Assembly: GCA_036346355.1 (NCBI GenBank)
Contig: CM070576.1
Coordinates: forward strand, 12,693,558-12,757,557
Reading direction: 5' to 3'
DNA: 64,000 nucleotides
From: Rhipidocladum racemiflorum
Lineage: Eukaryota; Streptophyta; Magnoliopsida; Poales; Poaceae
The stretch's first letter is position 1; every line of letters starts with the position of its first letter. Made by a program: the position numbers and the translations under genes. This document shows positions 55,976 through 64,000 of the stretch, one piece after another. The notes under the pieces are model-generated. The model was not told where the DNA came from. It ran no database searches and worked only from the letters and a program-made list of their open reading frames with translations.

Positions 55976-57602
55976 TGAAGGGTTTCGAAGCAAGGAAAAC
56001 AAAAATTTTTCCTACGATTGCAACCAAACACCAAGATCATATCTAGGAGATGCAAGTAAACGGTTTCAGAAGGACTCACCCTCGTAGACCGAAAGCGGGA
56101 ATAACGTTCCCGCAAACAAACGTGGTTGATGTAGAGGTACACTCCCGACTTCGAAGTCGCGAAGATGAGCGCCACAAGCGGCGGCGCCCCGCATTTGGTC
56201 ACACGTGCGGATCAACGATGACCTCCGGTCCATCGTTCAGCGGGCAGCGGAAGTAGTGGATCCGGAAAACTCCAACAACACTACGACTTAGTGGTGGTGG
56301 TGGTGGAGAAATAATTTCAGCGGCGCTTAAGCCACACGGCTCGAAACGGATCGGCGGGAGGAGGGAGAAAGGACCAACCAAAGGGTCAAATGGATGAACA
56401 CCAAAGAGAGGAGCTCCTCCTCCCTTTTATAGGAGGAGGAGGAGGCATGCCAAGGGGTGGCGGCGCATGGGGGTGTGCCCCTTGCCCTCCTCTCTCTTCA
56501 TGTGAGTGATCTCTCCACTCACAAATCAACCCACTTTGGCTTCCATTAAAACCCCACTCAAGAAATGAAAGGGTTTTCTCCCATAAATAAATAAAACATT
56601 TTTATTTCAGATATTTTAATATTTGTTAATTCTTTTAATTAACAAACATTAACGCATACCCCCTTTAACTATTCTGATATCCGAAACTATTCCGCGATAC
56701 TCGAAATAGTCCTATCTTATCCATACTTTTCTCCTGTTTCGTATCCACTCAAATGCATCGATGAACCTTAAGTGTGTCACCCTACGGTTCGTGAATAAAA
56801 TGGACATGATTGAGACACCTCTCGGATCAATAATCATCGTGGGATCCGAGATCCATAATGACTCCCATTCACTCAACGATGAACTAGTGATCGCGTAAAC
56901 CGTAAGCGACATAACCAATTCCTTTTGTCTCACGATATTTTACTTGTCCGGGATCCGATCATCAGTATCAACTATACCTAGTTCGATCCCGTTACCGACA
57001 AGTACTCTTTACTCGTTCCGTGATATGACATTCTTGTGACCTAGTCACGTGCTTGCAAGCGATGTCAATGTGATATCACCGAGAGGCCCAGAGTATATCT
57101 CTCCGTCATCTGGATGGACAAATCCCATTCTTGATGCATGAGCCTCAACTAATACTTTCATAGTACCCAAATCCATCTTTATAGTCACCGTGTTACGGAG
57201 TGACGTTTGATGTCATCAAAGTACTCTTCCGGAATTAGTGATTGACATCATCTCATGGTCTAAGGAAAAGAGCTATTTCGTATGTGTTTGATACAGCAAC
57301 AAACTAAATGACTTGATCGTATTTGCTATACCAACTTGGGTGTATGTTCATCACATCATTCTTTTAATGACATGACCCCGTTATTAACAACATCCAATGT
57401 TCATGATCAGGAAACCTTGATCATCAGTTAATCAACGAGCTAGTTTAAAAAGAGGCTTTACTAGGAACCCTTTTGTTTATTAAACACACATGTATTAATG
57501 TTTTCGATTAATACAATTTTAGCATGAGAAATAAACATCTATTATAAACATGGAATATGATAATAAACAATTTATTATTGCCTCTCGGGCATATTCCCTT
57601 CA
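55976..57602 (-). repeat. 3' LTR of element G (1627 bp)
   Basis: On the minus strand it runs from TGAAGGGAATATGCCCGAGA to TTCGAAACCCTTCA. A TATA box (TATAAAAG, minus strand) lies at 56424-56431, followed by a leader rich in CTCC. It aligns along its length with 62758-64000, differing by point changes and several 1-3 base indels. Confidence 0.93.
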
Positions 57603-57617
57603 GTCTCCCACTTGCAC
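57603..57617 (-). other. Polypurine tract of element G
   Basis: The minus strand reads GTGCAAGTGGGAGAC directly before the LTR start, the usual plus-strand primer site in this copia group. Confidence 0.8.
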
Positions 57618-57635
57618 TAGAGTCAATAATCTAGA

Positions 57636-58514
57636 TTACATTGTGATGATTCTAACACCCATTGAGTTCTGGTGTTGATCATGTTTTGCCCTTGGGAGAG
57701 CTTTAGTCAACGAGTCTGCCACATTCAGATCCGTGTGCACTTTGCAAATCTTTATATCGCCATCCTTGACATGTTCACGGATGGAGTGAAACCGGCGCTT
57801 AATATGCTTGGAATTCTTGTGTGACCTTGGTTCTTTAGCATTGGCTATGGCACCATTGTTGTCACAATAGATAACCATCGGGTCCAATGCACTCGGAACC
57901 ACACCTAGTTCGGATATGAACATCTTCATCCAAACCGCTTCTGCGGCCTTACGAAGCAGCAATATATTCCGCCTCTGTTGAAGATCCCGCCACCACAGTT
58001 GCTTGGAACTTCTCCACTCACCGCTTCCTCCATTCATTTCAAAAATGTACCCGGATTGAGACTTAGAGTCATCCGGATCGATTATCAAAGCTAAGCGTCG
58101 GCGTAACATTTTTGACGAGCTCTTCTTCACCACCATATATGAGAAACATATCCTTAGTTCTTCTTAAGTACTTAAAGATATTCTTGACCGCATCCAGTGT
58201 TCAAAACCTGGATCGAGTAGTACACCGCTAGTCAAACTAATAGCATGTGCCACATCCGGTCTTGTACACAACATAGCATACATGATAGAGCCTATGGTGA
58301 AGCATAGGAATCTTATTCATTACTTCTCTATCTTCTGTGTAGCTGGACTCTGAGTCTTACTCAACGTCTTGCCTTGCATCATAGGTAAGAACCCTTTCTT
58401 ACTTTCGTCCATTCTAAACTTCTTTAGAATCTTGTCAAGATATGTACTTTGTGATAGCCCAATTAAGCGTCTCGATCTATCTCTATAGATTTTGATGCCT
58501 ATAATATATGCCGC
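57636..58514 (-). pseudogene. Element G RT end and RNase H, frameshifted
   Basis: After the frame change near 58525 the RT tail and connection read in other frames. The RNase H block at 58060-57640 keeps DDSKSQSGYIF, then MFISELGV, VIYCDNNGAIANAKEP and KHIKRRFHSIREHV, typical of copia RNase H with its catalytic DNN context. At least two frameshifts separate it from the main pol frame. Confidence 0.85.
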
Positions 58515-60839
58515 TCACCAAGGTCCTTCATTGAAAACTTCTTTGTTTAAGTAATCTTTTACACTTTTCAAAATTTCTATATCATTTCCTATCAACAATA
58601 TGTCATCCACATATAATATCAGAAATGCTATAGAGCTCCCACTCACTTTCTTGTAAACACAAGATTCTCCGTAAGTTTGGACAAATCCAAAACCTTTGAT
58701 TACCTCATCAAAACGGAGATTCCAACTTCGTGATGCTTGCTTCAGTCCATAAATGGATCGCTGAAGTTTGCATACCTTATTAGCATCCTTAGGATCAACA
58801 AAACCTTTGGGTTGTATCATATACAACTCTTCCTCAATGTTTCCATTAAGGAACGCAGTTTTTACATCCATCTGCCAGATTTCATAATCGAAAAATGCAG
58901 CAATTGCTAACATTATCCTTACAGACTTTAGCATCGCTACGGGTGAGAAAGTCTCATCGTAGTCAACTCCTTGAATTTGTCGAAAACCCTTTGCGACAAG
59001 TCGAGCTTTATAGACGGTCACATTACCATCAGCGTCTATTTTCTTTTTGAAAATCCATTTGTTCTCAACGGCCTTACGGTCATTGGGTAGGTCCACCAAA
59101 GTCCATACTTGGTTTTCATACATGGATCTCATTTCGGATTTCATGGCTTCTAGCCATTTGTCGGAATCTGGGCTCATCATCGCTTCATCATACGTCGCAG
59201 GGTCATTATTCTCAACTACCATGACATTCATAGTAGGAACATAAAAATCAGGAGCATTATGCACTCTTGTTGACCTGCGAGGTGCGGTAGTGTTCTCTTT
59301 CGGAGTTTCATGATCCTTATCATTAGTTCCCTCTTCATTCGGTGAAGTCAACTCCGAAACAACTTCCGGCGCTGCTGCACTTGCCATTCCATGAAGAGAA
59401 GGTTCAACAACCTCGTCGAGTTCTACCTTCCTACTACTCACACCTTTCGAGAGAAACTCTTTTTCCAAAAAGGATCCATTCTTGGCAACGAAAACCTTGC
59501 CCTCGGATCTGTGATAGAAGGTGTACCCAATTGTTTCTTTAGGGTATCCTATGAAGACGCATTTTTCCGCTTTGGGTTCGAGTTTATCAGGTTGAAGTTT
59601 CTTCACATAAACATCGCATCGAAATGACAGCTTAGGTTTGTTGCCAAACCATAATTCATACGGTGTCGTTTCAACGGATTTAGATGGTGCCCTATTTAAA
59701 GTGAATGCAGCTGTTTCTAGTGCATGACCCCAAAATGAAAGTGGCAAATCTGTAAGAGACATCATAGATCGAACCATATCCAATAAAGTACGATTACGAC
59801 GCTCGGATACACCATTACGCTGTGGTGTTCCAGCAGGAGTGAGTTGTGAAACTATTCCACATTGTCTCATGTGTGTGCCAAACTCGTAACTAAGATACTC
59901 TCCTCCACGATCAGATCGTAGAAATTTGATCTTTCTGTTACGATGATTTTCTACTTCACTCTGAAATTCTTTGAACTTTTCAAATGTTTCAGACTTGTGT
60001 TTCATTAAGTAAATATATCCATATCTACTCAAATCATCCGTGAAAGTAACGAAGTAACGATATCCACCACGCGCTGACACACTCATTGGACCACATACAT
60101 CTGTATGTATGATTTCCAATAAGTCAGTTGCCCGCTCCATTGTACCGGAAAACGGGGTTCTAGTCATCTTGCCCATGAGGCATGGTTCACATGTTTCAAA
60201 TGATTCATAATCAAGTGATTCTAGTAGTCCATCAGAATGGAGCTTCTTCATGCGTTTAACACCAATATGACATAAGCGGCAATGCCACATATATGCAGCA
60301 ATATCATCATTCAACTTAATTCTTTTGGCATTCACATTATGAACATGTGTACTATTATCAAGATTCAAAATAAACAAACCATTCTTTTCAGGTGCATGAT
60401 CATAAAAGATATTATTCATATAAATTGAACAACCATTGTTCTCAGACTTGAATGAATAACCGTCTCGCATTAAACAAGATCCAGATATGATGTTCATGCT
60501 CAACGCAGGCACTAAATAACAATTATTTAGGTTTATAACTAATCCTGATGGTAATTGGATAGGTAGCGTCCCGACGGCGATCACATCAACTTTTGATCCA
60601 TTGCCGACGCGCATCATTACCTCATCCCTTGCTAGTTGTCGCTTATTCCTTAGCTCCTGTTTCGAGTTACATATGTTAGCAACCGAACCGGTATCAAATA
60701 CCCAGGCACTACTGCGAGTACTAGTAAGGTACACATCAATAACATGTATATCATATATACCTTTGCTCACTTTCCCGTCCTTCTTATCAGCCAGATATTT
60801 TGGGCAGTTGCGCTTCCAGTGCCCTTGCAGTAAAAACAT
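58515..60839 (-). pseudogene. Element G pol: protease, integrase and RT
   Basis: A single frame of about 770 codons starts inside the zinc knuckle (GHWKRNCPKYL). It continues with protease WVFDTGSVANICN, the pre-integrase finger MWHCRLCHIG, and integrase with IHTDVCGPM, SDRGGEYL and NGVSERRNRTLLD (D,D,E). RT follows with KARLVAKGFRQIQGVDYDET, QMDVKTAFLNG and catalytic ILYVDDILLIG. The frame ends at a TGA at 58515, where a one-base shift moves the rest of RT out of frame. Catalytic residues seem intact. It would be translated as a fusion with gag in a functional copy. Confidence 0.9.
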
Positions 60840-61582
60840 TCAGTATCTGACTTAGGGCCAGCCTTGGTCTTCTTCTCAGATGTGGCAACAGACTTGCCCT
60901 TCTTCTTGAAGTTTCCCTTAGCCTTGCCTTTCTTCTTGAAACTGATAGTCTTTTGGACCATCAACACTTGATGTTCCTTCTTGATCTCCACTTCAGCAGT
61001 TTTCAGCATTGACAGAAGCTCGGGGAGAGACTTCTTCATGCCCTGCATGTTGTAGTTCATCACAAAGCTCTTGTAGCTTGGTGGCAGAGACTGGAGAACA
61101 CGATGAATTCCTAGCTCAATGGGGATCGTTATTCCCAAAGCTATGAGTTTATCGGCATACCCAGACATTTTGAGTACGTGCTCACTAACGGAGCTGTTTT
61201 CCTCCATCATGCAGCTAAAGAACTTTTCTGAAGCTTCATAACTCTCTACTGCGGCATGGGTGTCGAAGATCATTTTCAACTCTCTCATTGTATCAAAAGC
61301 ATTGCTGTGCTCGAAACGTTTTCGCAGCTCAGGCTCAAGGCCATACAAAATGCCGCATTGAACTAAACTGTGGTCCTCCTTGCGAGTCAAGAAAACATTT
61401 TTCTCCTCCTCGGGGGCATCATCAGCGGGCGGGGCACCCAGCGGCGCTTCTAGCACATAGCTCCTTTGAGCAGCGCTGAGGAGAATCCTCAGGTTAAGGG
61501 CCCAGTTGGTAAAGTTGCTACCATTGGTGGCTAGTTTCTCTTTCTCCATGAACAGATTGAAATTGAAAATAGGGGGTGCCAT
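60767..61582 (-). pseudogene. Element G gag, frameshifted within the zinc knuckle
   Basis: Gag starts at ATG 61582 and is open for 271 codons with the expected capsid region (NGSNFTNWALNLRILL, LPPSYKSFVMNYNM) and a lysine-rich stretch. It reads CFYCKGTG at the zinc knuckle (near 60835), where the frame leaves the pol frame; the second half of the CCHC motif is read only in the overlapping pol frame. A small deletion in the knuckle is the simplest explanation. Because many copia elements of this lineage use one continuous frame, I regard it as damage rather than programmed frameshifting. Confidence 0.85.
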
Positions 61583-62743
61583 CTACAACATATTTGCAAA
61601 GTTATTTAGACTAAATTCATAATAGATTAAGTTCAAGTTTAATTCAAAATTACTACGAGAACTCCCACTCAAAAACAACATCCCTCTAGTCATCTTTAGT
61701 GATTACACGAACCAAATTCACTATACCAAAACCGATCATCACGTGAGACGGCATAGTTTCAAAGGCGAACATCAATATGTTCATCATATCATCCATATGA
61801 CTCATGCTTTACCTTTCGGTTCGTGTTCTGAGGCCATGTCTGTACATGCTAGGCTCGCCAAGTAGAACCAAAGTATTTGCGTGTGTAAATCTGGCTTACA
61901 CCCGTTGTATGCGAACGTAGAGTCTATCACACCCGATCATCACGTGGTGCTTCGAAACGACGAACTTTCTTAACGGTGCATACTATGGAAGAACACATTA
62001 TTATCTTGATATTAATTTGGAGGATCATCTTATAGTGCTATCGACGTGATCATAATCAAGCAAAATAAGATGCATAAAAGGATTAACATCACATGCATGA
62101 ATAAAGTGATATGATATGGTCCTTTCAGCACTTGATCTCCATCTTGTGCGACATGGTATGATCTCCATCATTCCACCGGCATGGCACCAAGGTCCATGAT
62201 GCTGCCATCTTGATTGTTTTCCTCCATTACAATATATCACATGGACATATATTTAGCACGCAGGCCATAAAAGAAAAACAACCAAATGGCTCCTGCCGGT
62301 TGTTTAAATTTACAATAAATTTCATTTCATACAACAATCTTTGTATCAATGACCATATCACATCACAAGCCCTGCAAAAACAAGTTAGACGCCTCTAATT
62401 TATTTTTGCATATTTTACGTGGTTTTGGGCTTTCTAGGAAAAACTATTCTTACCTACGAACAAGAACCACAACGGTGATAAAAACATTATTAGCAAACCG
62501 TTGTAAATTAGATCATGACTATAGTAGGAGAAACTGACACCCGCAAAGCCACTTATGCAATACTAGTTGCATGTCGAGCGTGGAACAAGTCTCATGTGCG
62601 AGGACATGTAAGGTTAGTCCGGGCCGCTTCAAATCCCACTATGCCACCATGATCCAAAATACACGAAAGTATGCAATAACATGATCATCAACGCCCACAT
62701 CCACATGTGTTTTAAACCGTACAAAACATCTACGCATAGACAC
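61583..62743 (-). other. Untranslated leader of element G
   Basis: About 1.16 kb between primer-binding site and gag start carries no credible ORF and no recognised RNA structure. A long leader is normal in Angela/BARE-type elements, where packaging and dimerisation signals reside. Confidence 0.7.
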
Positions 62744-62756
62744 GGCTCTGATACCA
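62744..62756 (-). other. Primer-binding site of element G
   Basis: The minus strand reads TGGTATCAGAGCC one base after the 5' LTR end, a perfect initiator tRNA-Met match. Confidence 0.93.
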
Positions 62757-62757
62757 C

Positions 62758-64000
62758 TGAAGGGTTTCAAAGCAAGGAAAACAAAAATTTTTCCTACGAT
62801 TGCAACAAAACACCAAGATCATATCTAGGAGATGCAAGTAAACGGTTTCAGAAGGACTCACCCTCGTAGACCGAAAGCGGGAATAACGTTCCCGCAAACA
62901 AACGTGGTTGATGTAGAGGTACACTCCCGACTTCGAAGTCGCGAAGATGAGCGCCACAAACGGCAGCGCCTCCGTACTTGGTCACACGTACGGATCAACG
63001 ATGACCTCCAGTCCCTCGTTCCAGCGGGGCAGCGGAAGTAGTGGATCCCCGGAAAACTCCAACAACACTACAGCTTAGTGGTGGTGGTGGTGGAGAAATA
63101 ATTTCAGCGGCTGCTTAAGCCACAGCTCGAAAAACGGATCAGCAGGAGGAGGGAGAAAGGACCAACCAAAGGGTCAAATGGATGAACACCAAAGAGAGGA
63201 GCTCCTCCCTCCCTTTTATAGGAGGAGGAGGAGGCATGCCAAGGGGTGGCCGGCGCATGGGGGGTGTGCCCCTTGCCCTCCCTCTCTTCATGTGAGTGAT
63301 CTCTCCACTCACAAATCAACCCACTTTGGTTTCCATTAAAACCCCACTCAAGAAATGAAAGGGTTTTCTCCCATAAATAAATAAAACATTTTTATTTCAG
63401 ATATTTTAATATTTGTTAATTCTTTTAATTAACAAACATTAACGCATACCCCTTTAACTATTCGATATCCCGAAACTATTCCGCGATACTCGAAATAGTC
63501 CCTATCTTGTCCATACTTTTCTCCTGTTTCAGATCCACTCAAATGCATCGATGAACCTTAAGTGTGTCACCCTACGGTTCGTGAATAAAATGGACATGAT
63601 TGAGACACCTCTCGGATCAATAATCATCGGGATCCGGAGATCCATAATGACTCCCATTCACTCAACGATGAACTAGTGATCGCGTAAACCGTAAACGACA
63701 TAACCAATTCCTTTTGTCTCACGATATTTTACTTGTCCGGATCCGATCATCAGTATCAACTATACCTAGTTCGATCCCGTTACCGACAAGTACTCTTTAC
63801 TCGTTCCGTGATATGACATTCTTGTGACCTAGTCACGTGCTTGCAAGCGATGTCAATGTGATATCACCGAGAGGCCCAGAGTATATCTCTCCGTCATCTG
63901 GATGGACAAATCCCATTCTTGATGCATGAGCCTCAACTAATACTTTCATAGTACCCAAATCCATCTTTATAGTCACCGTGTTACGGAGTGACGTTTGATG
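62758..64000 (-). repeat. 5' LTR of element G, cut by the window edge
   Basis: The LTR ends CCCTTCA on the minus strand at 62758 and matches 55976 onward for all 1243 visible bases. The TATA box copy lies at 63213-63220. About 0.4 kb of the LTR is outside the window. Confidence 0.93.

Larger units (their letters stand above)
55976..64000 (-). mobile_element. Angela/BARE-like Ty1/copia element 'G', runs off the right edge
   Basis: In minus orientation a 3' LTR (55976-57602), RNase H, RT, integrase, protease, gag, a leader, a tRNA-Met primer-binding site and the start of the 5' LTR (62758-64000) follow in order. The LTR start word TGAAGGGAATATGCCC and the gag-pol order protease-integrase-RT-RNase H place it in Ty1/copia, near Angela/BARE by memory of LTR starts. 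The left target duplication would be GGAGG (55971-55975). It is nearly complete, with a few frameshifts, and is the youngest layer of the nest on its side. Confidence 0.9.

Noticed and set aside
1..64000. CRISPR array, rRNA genes or bacterial operons
   Set aside because: No regularly spaced identical repeats with unique spacers, no rRNA signatures and no bacterial gene organisation were found; the whole window is plant repeat DNA.

Overview
This window reads as intergenic DNA from a large plant nuclear genome, most probably a grass (Poaceae). The evidence is a Stowaway-type MITE, a CACTA element, several Ty3/gypsy families (chromodomain-bearing Tekay/Del-like and Tat-like with a second RNase H), and Ty1/copia elements of SIRE-like and Angela/BARE-like type. 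I find no intact host gene, rRNA, tRNA or CRISPR array. The species cannot be named from the sequence. Lineage names rest on domain order and remembered hallmarks, not on a search.

Layout. 1-12118: a minus-strand gypsy LTR ('I', start probably left of the window) carrying a Stowaway MITE (349-615) and a complete but decayed gypsy element 'A' (789-9670, TSD AATAT). 12119-14400: the LTR end, PBS and non-coding interior of a related element 'H'. 14401-15228: a copia-like LTR 'J'. 15575-30136: a short solo LTR 'K' (TSD ACTAC/ACTAT) split by an A-type solo LTR (15840-17975, TSD CCAGC/CCGGC) and by the minus-strand gypsy element 'B' (18113-29654), whose gag-pol is one frame broken by two TAG codons and which has an extra ORF upstream of gag.

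30637 to the right edge is a deep nest. A plus-strand LTR 'D2' (30637-38155) holds a CACTA element (32238-37525, TSD GTA) with captured gene pieces, itself holding an A-type solo LTR (34194-36394, TSD GTGAT). D2 is also interrupted by a Tat-like element 'E' (from 38156). E's 5' LTR holds 'D' (38317-46640, TSD TCGCC), a gypsy derivative with 3.7-kb LTRs and only 0.9 kb of interior. E's RNase H region is cut by a SIRE-like copia element 'F' (from 51473), and F's gag is cut by an Angela-like copia element 'G' (55976 to beyond 64000). The nesting gives the order D2, then E, then F, then G.

The least ordinary signals lie inside LTRs. First, families I, B and D share a phase-1 exon-like block of 72 or 81 nt, with an AG acceptor and a GC-type donor. 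In B and D it joins in frame to a 59-nt terminal block with the same stop position, suggesting a small spliced acidic ORF in the LTR leader. Second, both B LTRs carry five copies of a composite motif: ACGTGGC, exactly ten bases, then a palindrome built on CCGTTGGATC/GATCCAACGG.
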